The notes under the pieces: model-generated
What the model saw: only the letters and a program-made list of their open reading frames with translations
Database searches by the model: none
What the model was told of the DNA's origin: nothing
Part shown: positions 1-6,800 of the stretch, in pieces
Layout of the letters: each line of letters begins with the position of its first letter
Numbering within the stretch: position 1 is the first letter of the stretch
Position numbers and translations under genes: made by a program
DNA from: JANLTP01 sp031363055
GTDB lineage: Bacteria > Pseudomonadota > Gammaproteobacteria > Burkholderiales > Burkholderiaceae_E
Reading direction: 5' to 3'
NCBI GenBank assembly: GCA_031363055.1
Contig: JANLTP010000255.1
Coordinates: 1 to 8,201, forward strand
DNA: 8,201 nucleotides

Positions 1-310
1 AGTACGGGCGACCGGTGCGTCGTTTCCGAATCTCGTCGCCTTTGGCGTCGTGCCGCAAGTGCTGGGCCGTTTTGTCGGCTTCGCCACTTATCAGATCGAC
101 TCGAACCTTCGAAACTCAACCATGGTCGGCATTGTCGGCGCGGGGGGTGTCGGCGGCGCATTGTTCTCCGCGTTTCAGCGCTTTGACTACGACTTCGTCT
201 GCGCCATTCTGTTGACGATCATTGCCATCATCATGCTGGGCGAAGTTCTGGCCAACTTAGTTCGATCGGTGTTTGTGGATGGCGCGAGCATTCGCGATCT
301 GATGCCATGA
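1..310 (+). CDS. phnE: Phosphonate-type ABC transporter permease PhnE, first copy (5' truncated by window)
   Basis: C-terminal ~102 codons of an inner-membrane permease; the reading frame begins at base 2 and the gene continues to the left. The visible part has the end of the ABC-permease EAA loop (RATGAS, then PQVLGRF near position 50), the typical PhnE block NLRNSTMVGIVGAGGVGGAL, and a last hydrophobic helix (CAILLTIIAIIMLGEVLANL). The same block recurs in the next gene as NVRESAVLGLVGAGGIGMAL, so the two are paralogous permeases of one transporter. Known of the family: PhnE works with an ATPase (PhnC) and a periplasmic binding protein (PhnD) to import phosphonates, phosphite or related phosphorus compounds; phnC and phnD are probably just upstream (inference). 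The substrate cannot be told from the permease. The stop TGA (308-310) overlaps an ATG at 307. Confidence 0.9.
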   Translation, partial: VRATGASFPNLVAFGVVPQVLGRFVGFATYQIDSNLRNSTMVGIVGAGGVGGALFSAFQRFDYDFVCAILLTIIAIIMLGEVLANLVRSVFVDGASIRDLMP

Positions 311-334
311 GCGATCCCCGTTTGATGCCATGAG
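300..334 (+). repeat. 12-bp exact direct repeat at the phnE1/phnE2 junction
   Basis: TGATGCCATGAG occurs at 300-311 and again at 323-334, a 23-nt offset. The first copy carries the phnE1 stop inside ATGA. The second carries the phnE2 start, also inside ATGA. The bases between the copies no longer match, so this is either an old decayed tandem duplication or chance. The repeat sets up the minicistron described separately. Confidence 0.8.
307..333 (+). other. Putative 8-codon coupling minicistron between phnE1 and phnE2
   Basis: ATG at 307 overlaps the phnE1 stop TGA (308-310). The short frame reads MSDPRLMP and ends with TGA at 331-333, which overlaps the phnE2 ATG (330-332). Neither start has a recognisable Shine-Dalgarno upstream, so a ribosome finishing phnE1 could re-initiate here, stop, and re-initiate at phnE2. 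That it is translated is inference; the geometry is seen directly. It may have no function. Confidence 0.3.
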
Positions 335-1163
335 TAGTTCGCCCGCAACGAACGCTGCGCTAACCGCCGCGCCGACCCGGCAGGTCTGGCAGCGTCACAA
401 TCGCGGTCAGAAATTGGCGCGCTTTGGCGTCTGGCTGTTCGTGGTTGTGGCGATCGTCCAGTCGATACGTTCGATCCAGGTGATTCCCGAGTTTCTGCTC
501 GATGCGCCCGAACAGATGCGCGACCTGTTCGAGCGCATGTGGCCGATTGCGTGGAGCCATTATCCGAAGGGGGTACAGCCTGCCCTCATCGAGACCCTGC
601 ATATTGCTTCGCTCGGTACCATTCTGGCGGTCATCATGGCGATGCCTTTTGGCGTCATGGCCGCCCGCAACTTCACGCGTTCGCGATGGCTGAACGCGCT
701 CGCGCATCTGGTGCTGGTCTCGAGCCGGTCGGTCAACTCGCTGGTCTGGGCGCTATTGTTTGTCGCCATTTTTGGGCCAGGTGCGTTGGCCGGTACGTTG
801 GCGATTGCGTTTCGCTCGGTCGGCTTTGTCGGCAAGCTCATCGGTGAAGCCATGGAAGAGGCCGCTGCCGGACCCATCGAAGCGCTCAGTGCGGCCGGCG
901 CCTCGAAAGCAAGTCAATGGTGGTATGGTTTCTGGCCGGCGATCCGCCCGGCATTCTGGTCGATTCTGTTGTTGCGTTGGGACATCAATGTGCGCGAGTC
1001 GGCCGTGCTTGGACTCGTCGGTGCCGGCGGTATCGGCATGGCGCTCGATACCGCACTGAATTTATTTCAATGGGATCGGGTTGCGGTGGTGCTGTTCGCG
1101 ATCTTTGCGGTCGTGGTCATCGCCGAAGTGCTGGTCACTTCTGTGCGCAAGCGCGTGTTGTAA
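330..1163 (+). CDS. phnE: Phosphonate-type ABC transporter permease PhnE, second copy
   Basis: Complete 277-residue inner-membrane permease, near the usual PhnE length. Hydrophobic segments lie at about residues 32-48, 92-112, 126-150, 151-168 and 250-270. The cytoplasmic EAA loop, which docks on the ATPase, covers about 172-205 (EAMEEAAAGPIEALSAAGAS). The PhnE C-terminal signature NVRESAVLGLVGAGGIGMAL is at 220-239. With the upstream permease it probably forms a heterodimeric channel, as in transporters annotated phnCDE1E2 (family knowledge). The ATG at 330 was chosen because it overlaps the preceding minicistron stop and because the frame has no better-placed start; no Shine-Dalgarno is visible, which suggests translational coupling. 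No C-P lyase or phosphonatase gene is in view, so use in phosphonate breakdown is unproven; phosphite or phosphate-ester uptake is possible. The stop lies 2 bp from the stop of the opposing gene. Confidence 0.92.
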   Translation: MSSSPATNAALTAAPTRQVWQRHNRGQKLARFGVWLFVVVAIVQSIRSIQVIPEFLLDAPEQMRDLFERMWPIAWSHYPKGVQPALIETLHIASLGTILAVIMAMPFGVMAARNFTRSRWLNALAHLVLVSSRSVNSLVWALLFVAIFGPGALAGTLAIAFRSVGFVGKLIGEAMEEAAAGPIEALSAAGASKASQWWYGFWPAIRPAFWSILLLRWDINVRESAVLGLVGAGGIGMALDTALNLFQWDRVAVVLFAIFAVVVIAEVLVTSVRKRVL

Positions 1164-1165
1164 TC

Positions 1166-2014
1166 TCAGAATTCTCGCGTTGCCAGGATGTGCTCGGCAA
1201 GCTCGACAAATCCGGCGCCTGAGGCACGTGCGGTGAGGTACGCAGGCTTGGCGGTGAGTTGCTCCATGCAACCCAACAAGTTGGCGACACCAACACTGCG
1301 CGCAAACCCGGCAAACATGCTGGCGTCATTCGGTGCGTCGCCGACAAAGATCCAGCAATCGGGGTGGTTGCTGCCCCGGGCATCATCGAAGTGATCGTTG
1401 AGCAGGCGCAAGGTCATCGGCGCCTTGTCGAAATCACCTCGCCAGGCGTTGATGTGCACGCTGCTGGCGCGGGCTGAAAATCCATGCGCTTTGAACAGCG
1501 CGATTGCATGGGCGACGTCGTGTGCTGCGACCCTTGGCACTTCCTCGCAGTAATCCAGCGCGTAATCGACCAGGCGATATGCGTTGTCGCTGGCTGGCGC
1601 GAGCCCCGGTATCTGCGCCATGATTGCTTCACCGCAGGCTTGCAGCGCCAGTCGATCCGCCTGAACCTGATGGGCGGGCGCATGAAGCTGCAGTTCAATG
1701 CCCTTCGATTGGCCAGTTCTCGCCATATACAGGCCACCGCTTTCGGCGACGACGGCTGTGACCGGCCAGGTTTTCAGCACCATGTGCGCCCAGCCCGCCG
1801 ATCGACCGGTAACCGGAATGACGTGTAGTCCGGCTTCGGACATCCGCCACATCGCCTGGTAAGCGTCGGCCAACAGCTTGCCATTGGTGGTCAGCGTATC
1901 GTCAATATCGGTGAGCACCCCGACCAGGTTCGAGCAATCAAGTTCACTGAGTTTGCTGAATTGATTGCATTCGCTGGACTGACCGTCGACGTTCACAGAG
2001 TCGTCCCGGTTCAT
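1166..2014 (-). CDS. HAD superfamily (IIB, Cof / sugar-phosphatase-like) phosphatase
   Basis: 282-residue cytosolic hydrolase. All four HAD motifs are visible: motif I DIDDTLT with nucleophile D36 and acid/base D38; motif II VTGRS with T69 at 66-72; motif III lysine K197 in DFDKAPM; motif IV GDAPND with D226 and D230 for Mg2+. The ~110 residues between motifs II and III are a C2B-type cap, which puts it near the sucrose-phosphate and mannosyl-3-phosphoglycerate phosphatases rather than phosphonatase PhnX (C1 cap). The natural substrate is unknown; a sugar phosphate or other small phosphate ester is likely. About 28 residues precede motif I, longer than usual. The ATG at 2014 has no Shine-Dalgarno but overlaps a short upstream frame. 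It is the last gene of a leftward unit behind the EamA transporter and faces phnE2. A phosphorus-related partnership with the Phn transporter is only a guess, since the two are on opposite strands. Confidence 0.88.
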   Translation of the reverse strand: MNRDDSVNVDGQSSECNQFSKLSELDCSNLVGVLTDIDDTLTTNGKLLADAYQAMWRMSEAGLHVIPVTGRSAGWAHMVLKTWPVTAVVAESGGLYMARTGQSKGIELQLHAPAHQVQADRLALQACGEAIMAQIPGLAPASDNAYRLVDYALDYCEEVPRVAAHDVAHAIALFKAHGFSARASSVHINAWRGDFDKAPMTLRLLNDHFDDARGSNHPDCWIFVGDAPNDASMFAGFARSVGVANLLGCMEQLTAKPAYLTARASGAGFVELAEHILATREF

Positions 2015-2054
2015 CGCGAGTAGCTCACTGAGTCATCCCGGTTCATCGTGAGCT
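1991..2054. repeat. Imperfect tandem duplication (about 32-bp unit) at the EamA/HAD junction
   Basis: Bases 1991-2020 and 2023-2052 match at 26 of 30 positions, and the core 2001-2020 versus 2033-2052 matches at 18 of 20 (TCGTCCCGGTTCATCGCGAG against TCATCCCGGTTCATCGTGAG). On the minus strand each copy holds CGATGAACCGGGAYGACTC. The left copy carries the HAD start codon and the right copy carries the EamA stop codon. The four mismatches show the duplication is not very recent. Confidence 0.9.
2011..2046 (-). other. Putative 11-codon coupling minicistron between the EamA and HAD genes
   Basis: On the minus strand ATG at 2046-2044 overlaps the EamA stop (2045-2043). The frame reads MNRDDSVSYSR and ends with TGA at 2013-2011, overlapping the HAD ATG at 2014-2012. 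Its first seven residues (MNRDDSV) equal the first seven of the HAD protein, so it is a duplicated copy of that gene's start. Translation is inferred from geometry only. It could relay ribosomes from EamA to HAD or be a harmless by-product of the duplication. Confidence 0.35.
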
Positions 2055-2987
2055 GACCGCCGTATGGCTCGTCCAATCGGGTAACAACTCGTTCGCCATC
2101 AACGCCGCCAGGACAATCGCGCCGCCTTGCAGCGTGGCTGCACTCAGCGCTTCGCCGGCACCGGCCCAGGCGAGCAATGAGCCGAGCACGATTTCAAGTA
2201 GGGCAATCAGTGCGATCTCCTGCGGGGCCAGATATCGGGCGACCCTGACCATGAGCACACAAGGCAGCGCCAATTGAAACAGCCCCAGCAACGCGAGGAT
2301 GCTCAAATCGTTGATCGTCGCCGACAACGGCCACGCACTGGGCAAGGTGGCCGCACATGAAATCAGTCCACCCAACAGCACTGCGGGTGCCAGATCGACA
2401 CGAGCCCTCATCTTGCGCAAGGTGACGAGATTGATGGCGGCGGCGATCGGAACACCGAGCGCGATCAGCATGCCGGCAACGCCTTGCGCGGAAACGCCGT
2501 CGTGGACCATCCACCAAATGCCGAACGCTGCAACGACAATGGCGAGACCAGTCTTTAATTGAATCCGTTCACCCAACACCAGCCAGGCCAGCAGCGCCGA
2601 CAGAAACGGCGACAGGCTTGAGACCAACAGCACATTGGCCACCGTGGTTCGGGTCAACGCCACCATGAAGCAGGTGAACATGATGGCCCACATAAGTCCT
2701 GAGACCAATCCGGCGCGGCCCATCGCGAACATCGGTGCGATTGGATTTCCGCGGTTACGCAACGCCAGCACCGCGCCGACGCCGAGCACACAAAAGAAGC
2801 TTCGCCAAAACGTGACCTCGAAGCTTTCGGCGCGCTCCAGTTGCCGCGTGAACACACCTGCTGTACTCCAGAGCAGGGCACAAAAACACAACAGCAGGAC
2901 CGCATTGCGGTGCTGGCGTCGGGTTAGATCCGGATCAGTCTCGACCATCATTTTCTGCCATCGTTCAGTTCGGCGCCCGCCGGACAC
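2043..2987 (-). CDS. EamA / drug-metabolite transporter family permease
   Basis: Inner-membrane transporter of up to 314 residues with about ten hydrophobic helices in two EamA repeats (roughly residues 28-160 and 168-300). Family features include WSTAGVFTRQLERAESFEVT after the first helix and LGERIQLKTGLAIVVAAFGI closing the first repeat. The second repeat ends with APQEIALIALLEIVLGSLLA. Members export or import small metabolites such as amino acids; the substrate here cannot be predicted. Start: the longest frame opens with GTG (2987-2985) directly after the trhO stop, but two consecutive ATGs at 2951 and 2948 (residues 13 and 14) lie just before a more typical N-terminus, so the true start may be there. 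Neither has a good Shine-Dalgarno. It is the middle gene of a leftward unit, fused end to end with trhO and overlapping a short frame before the HAD gene. Confidence 0.92.
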   Translation of the reverse strand: MSGGRRTERWQKMMVETDPDLTRRQHRNAVLLLCFCALLWSTAGVFTRQLERAESFEVTFWRSFFCVLGVGAVLALRNRGNPIAPMFAMGRAGLVSGLMWAIMFTCFMVALTRTTVANVLLVSSLSPFLSALLAWLVLGERIQLKTGLAIVVAAFGIWWMVHDGVSAQGVAGMLIALGVPIAAAINLVTLRKMRARVDLAPAVLLGGLISCAATLPSAWPLSATINDLSILALLGLFQLALPCVLMVRVARYLAPQEIALIALLEIVLGSLLAWAGAGEALSAATLQGGAIVLAALMANELLPDWTSHTAVSSR

Positions 2988-3761
2988 TCATGAGTTGCCA
3001 AGCGCCGAGCGCTCAGTGCTATCGGAATAAGTGGCCTGAAGCCCGCTGTCGACACCGATACGTTGATCGAAAACGAACAGCTCACCTTGCCAATGCGCTT
3101 GTCCGACTTCTTCGAAATATCGCAATACGCCGCCGTCGAGCTGTACTACCTGTTCAATACCCAGGTCTTGCATTACTAGCGCAGCCTTTTCACAACGAAT
3201 ACCGCCGGTGCAGTAAGTCACCACGCGGGCGCCCCTGAACTCCTCGACGCCCGCGCGAACTGCCTGCGGAAAGTCCGTGAATGACTTGATCGCGACATGA
3301 CTGGCCGATTCGAACGCGCCGGCCGCCACTTCAAAGGCGTTACGGGTATCGAGCAGTTTCACCGGTCGGCTGTCGTCGTCGTGCGATTGTTGCAGCCACC
3401 GTGCAAGCGTGGCTGGCGATATCGCCGCCGCGCGCCGATCTTGCGGCCGGATCTGTGGTTGCCGCAACGTGACGATTTCCTTTTTGATGCGCACTCGCCA
3501 GCGCCCGAACGCGCAGTGCGCCGACTCGCTGCGTTTGACACCAAGGTCAGCCAGCAGCGGATCGGCGCATAATGCGTGCAACCAGGCATTGGCCGCGTCC
3601 GGCGGTGCGCTGACAAACAGATTGATGCCCTCGGGGGCAAGCAACACCGTACCGCGCAGCCCGAGACTCAGCCCACTGGCCTGAATACGGTCACGACGTT
3701 CGGGCAAGCCGTCCCAATCGAGGAATTTATAGGCCGCCAGATTCAAATAAGTGTCAGCCAT
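2988..3761 (-). CDS. trhO: Rhodanese-domain tRNA uridine(34) hydroxylase, TrhO (YceA) family
   Basis: 257-residue cytosolic protein. The N-terminal ferredoxin-like UPF0176 domain is at about 1-95 (LNLAAYKFLDWDGLPERRD, then APEGINLFVS). A rhodanese domain follows at about 115-235 with DTRNAFEVAAGAF and the active loop YCTGGIRCEK, whose cysteines are C184 and C190. The family ending DGGVLRYFEEVG and FVFDQRIGV comes next. Known of the family: oxygen-dependent 5-hydroxylation of tRNA wobble uridine, a step toward cmo5U/mcmo5U modification. It is shorter than E. coli YceA (350 residues): the extended Cys-rich C-terminus is missing, as in many shorter homologues. The frame stays open upstream to 4076, but that would overlap dnaE by over 250 nt; the ATG at 3761 (MADTYLNLAAYKF) matches the family start. 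No clear Shine-Dalgarno is seen. It is the first gene of the leftward unit and divergent from dnaE. Confidence 0.9.
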   Translation of the reverse strand: MADTYLNLAAYKFLDWDGLPERRDRIQASGLSLGLRGTVLLAPEGINLFVSAPPDAANAWLHALCADPLLADLGVKRSESAHCAFGRWRVRIKKEIVTLRQPQIRPQDRRAAAISPATLARWLQQSHDDDSRPVKLLDTRNAFEVAAGAFESASHVAIKSFTDFPQAVRAGVEEFRGARVVTYCTGGIRCEKAALVMQDLGIEQVVQLDGGVLRYFEEVGQAHWQGELFVFDQRIGVDSGLQATYSDSTERSALGNS

Positions 3762-3806
3762 GTCGGGTCGGCGAACAATCAGCGATAAAATAGGAGTTCT
3801 GATTCT

Positions 3807-3810
3807 AAGG
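3807..3810 (+). promoter_or_regulatory. Shine-Dalgarno of dnaE
   Basis: AAGG lies 8 nt before the ATG at 3819, and this supports that start. Its last two G bases are also the first two of a 10-bp palindrome, so folding of the leader could partly hide the site. Confidence 0.55.
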
Positions 3811-3818
3811 GCTAGCCC
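3809..3818. repeat. 10-bp perfect palindrome abutting the dnaE start codon
   Basis: GGGCTAGCCC reads the same on both strands and ends at the base before the dnaE ATG. It could be an operator half-site pair, or a tiny 3-bp-stem hairpin in the mRNA, or chance. Confidence 0.5.
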
Positions 3819-6800
3819 ATGTCGGCAGTTCGGCGCGATCCTCAATTTGTGCACTTGCGAGTACACAGTGAATACTCGATCAATGATTCGATTGTGCGCA
3901 TCGACTCCTTGGTCGGCGCGGCGGTGCGTGACGGTCAGCCTGCGGTCGCGCTGACCGATACCTCGAATCTGTTTGGGTGGATCAAGTTCTACAAGGCGGC
4001 ACGCGGCCGGGGGGTCAAGCCGATCTGCGGTGCCGATGTCTGGCTGACCAATCTGCACGATCGCGATCGCCCGCACCGCTTGTTATTGCTGGCGCGCGAT
4101 CACCAAGGTTATTTGCAACTGTGCGAATTATTGTCGCGGGCCTGGCTTGAAAATGAGTATCGCGGGCGCGCCGAGATTCGCCGCGAATGGCTGTTCGACT
4201 TAAGTTTGCCGCGCCTGATTCTGTTGTCCGGCGCACAACATGGTGAAATCGGTCAGGCTCTGGAGGCTGGCAATCAGGAACTCGCCAAGAGTGTCATGCA
4301 GCAATGGCACGGCCATTTCGGTGATGCATTTTTCGTCGAGATACAACGCCCGGGGCCGGCGGCTGCCGAGAACTATTTACGGCAGGCTGTGTTGCTGGCC
4401 AACGAGTTGGGTGTGGCGATTGTGGCGACACATCCGGTGCAGTTCATCGAGCCCGGCGATTTTCAGGCGCACGAGGCCCGCGTCTGTGTGGCCGAGGGTG
4501 AAATACTCGCCAATCCGCGACGCTCGCGAAACTTCAGCGAACAGCAATTTTTCAAATCGCAAAGCCAGATGCTGGAGCTGTTCGCCGATTTGCCACAGGC
4601 ACTTCGCAACGCCGTCGAGATTGCCAAACGCTGCAATTTGCCGATGACTCTGGGCAAGGCCAGCTTGCCGCAGTTTCCGACCCCCGAGGGTCTGACCCTG
4701 GACGAGTTCATGAGGCAGGAGGCCAAGGCCGGTCTGGAAACTCGTTTGTTGAAGATGTTCGTCAAGGCTGAGGTGCGCGATGAAAAGCGCAAGCCGTATC
4801 TTGAACGACTGGAGTACGAGTGCGACACCATCGTCGAGATGGGCTTCTCGGGGTATTTTCTGATTGTGGCCGACTTCATCAACTGGGCGAAGAAAAACAG
4901 CGTACCGGTTGGGCCAGGCCGAGGATCGGGTGCCGGTTCGATCGTCGCCTATGCCCTGGGCATTACCGATCTCGACCCGATTCCGTATGCCTTGCTGTTC
5001 GAGCGCTTTCTGAATCCGGAACGCGTCTCGATGCCGGACTTCGACATTGACTTCTGCCAGGACAAACGAACGCTGGTCATCGAATACGTGCGCAGCAAAT
5101 ATGGCGAGAAGGCGGTCTCTCAAATTGTCACCTTCGGAACCATGGCTTCGAAGGCGGTCATTCGGGATGTCGGGCGAGTGCTGGATATGGGGTATAACTT
5201 TTGCGATCAGCTTTCGAAGTTGATTCCGGTGATTCAGAACAAACCGCTGTCCTTGCGGAAGGCGCGCGAGGCCGAACCCTTGCTCAAGGAACGCGAGGAG
5301 CGTGAGGACGAGGTTCGTGAGCTGTTGGCCTTGGCCGAGCCGCTCGAGGATTTGACGCGCAACGTCGGCATGCATGCTGGCGGCGTGCTGATTGCGCCGG
5401 GCAAGTTGACGGATTTTTGTCCGCTCTACAAGGCACCTGGCACCGATTCGGTCATCAGTCAGTACGATAAGGACGATGTCGAAGCCGTTGGCTTGGTCAA
5501 GTTCGATTTCCTGGGGTTGCGCAACCTGACGATTATCGAAAACGCTGTGCAGCTCATCAATGCTCGCTATCCCGAGCATGGCCTTGATCTTTCCTCGATG
5601 GAGTTTACCGACCCGGCTGCCTACCAGATTTTGAAAGACGCCAACACCACTGCCATTTTCCAGGTCGAGGGCGATGGCATGAAGAAGCTCTTGAAGAAGC
5701 TTCAGCCCGATCGCTTCGAAGACATCATCGCGGTTCTGGCGCTGTATCGGCCCGGGCCGCTCGGATCAGGGATGGTCGATGACTTCATCCTGCGCAAGAA
5801 GGGCCAGCAGAAGATCGACTACTTTCACCCGGACCTTACTCGCACGCTCGAGCCAACCTATGGCGTGATTGTGTATCAGGAACAGGTCATGCAAATCGCC
5901 CAGATCATCGGTGGTTATACGCTCGGCAGTGCCGACTTGTTGCGCCGGGCAATGGGCAAGAAGAAGGCCGATGAAATGGCCGAGCACCGCAGCATCTTTG
6001 TGGACGGCGCCAAGCTCAAGAATTACTCGGTTGATCTGGCCAATAAATTGTTCGATCTGATGGCGATGTTCGCCGAGTATGGCTTTAACAAATCACACAC
6101 GGCGGCCTATGCGGTCCTGACCTATCAGACCGCCTGGTTAAAGGCCAAGTACACCGCTGAATTCATGGCAGCGACCTTGTCCTCAGATATGGACGACACC
6201 GACAAGGTACAGTTTTTTGTCAGCGACGCGAAGGCCAACAAGGTCGAAATTCTGCCGCCAGACATCAACCAGTCGGACTATCGGTTTATGCCGGTCGACA
6301 ATGCGCGAGGCTTGCGCTCGATTCGTTATGGCCTGGGTGCGGTCAAAGGCACCGGCGAGGCAGCGGTGCAGAACATCATTGCCGCTCGAGCGATCAGCCC
6401 ATTCACCGATTTGTTTGATTTTTGCTCGCGAGTCGATCGCCGTGTGGTGAATCGCCGATCGATGGAAGCGCTGATCAAGGCCGGCGCGTTCGATGCCTTC
6501 GATGCGGATCGTGCCCGCTTGCTTGCGAATGTCAGCAAGATGGTTGAGGCCGCCGATGCTGCGGCCGCGTCGATTAATCAGGTCAATTTGTTTGGCGATG
6601 CCGGCACCCCGGCGTTCGGTGCGAATGACTGGATCAAGTCGCCGCTCTGGAGCGATCGACAACGGCTCAAGGAGGAAAAGCTGGCCCTTGGATTTTATTT
6701 GTCCGGCCATTTGTTCTCGGGCTTTTCGGATGAAGTGCGCCGCTTCGCCAAGAAGTCGATCGCCGATCTGGCGCCCGCCCCCCAGCCGGTATGGATCGCC

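Larger units (their letters stand above)
3762..3818. promoter_or_regulatory. Divergent trhO / dnaE intergenic region
   Basis: Only 57 bp separate the two divergent start codons, so promoters for both units must lie here or reach into the neighbouring coding ends (inference). It is the AT-richest patch nearby. TAAAAT at 3786-3791 is one base from the sigma-70 -10 consensus for the dnaE direction, but no matching -35 is seen at 16-18 bp. On the minus strand TATTTT is a weaker -10 candidate for trhO. No transcription factor site is recognised apart from the palindrome listed separately. Confidence 0.4.

Noticed and set aside
2965..2991. Third possible minicistron (MSVRRAPN) at the trhO/EamA junction
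   Set aside because: Its ATG overlaps the trhO stop, but it ends without meeting an EamA start and there is no sequence duplication, so a chance short frame is enough to explain it.
3763..3791. Full sigma-70 promoter for dnaE
   Set aside because: A fair -10 (TAAAAT, 3786-3791) exists, but no -35-like hexamer is found at proper spacing, so only the intergenic region as a whole is reported.
3762..4076. Upstream extension of the TrhO frame by 105 codons
   Set aside because: It would overlap the divergent dnaE coding sequence by 258 nt, and the added residues are low-complexity antisense to the PHP domain. The family N-terminus begins at 3761.
4377..5579. 400-codon open frame on the minus strand inside dnaE
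   Set aside because: It lies wholly antisense to conserved dnaE catalytic regions. Its residues show no family motif, only the pattern expected from reading GC-rich codons backward.
5675..5705. Apparent repeat AAGAAGCT in dnaE
   Set aside because: It simply encodes the conserved basic stretch MKKLLKKLQP of the polymerase and is not a separate element.
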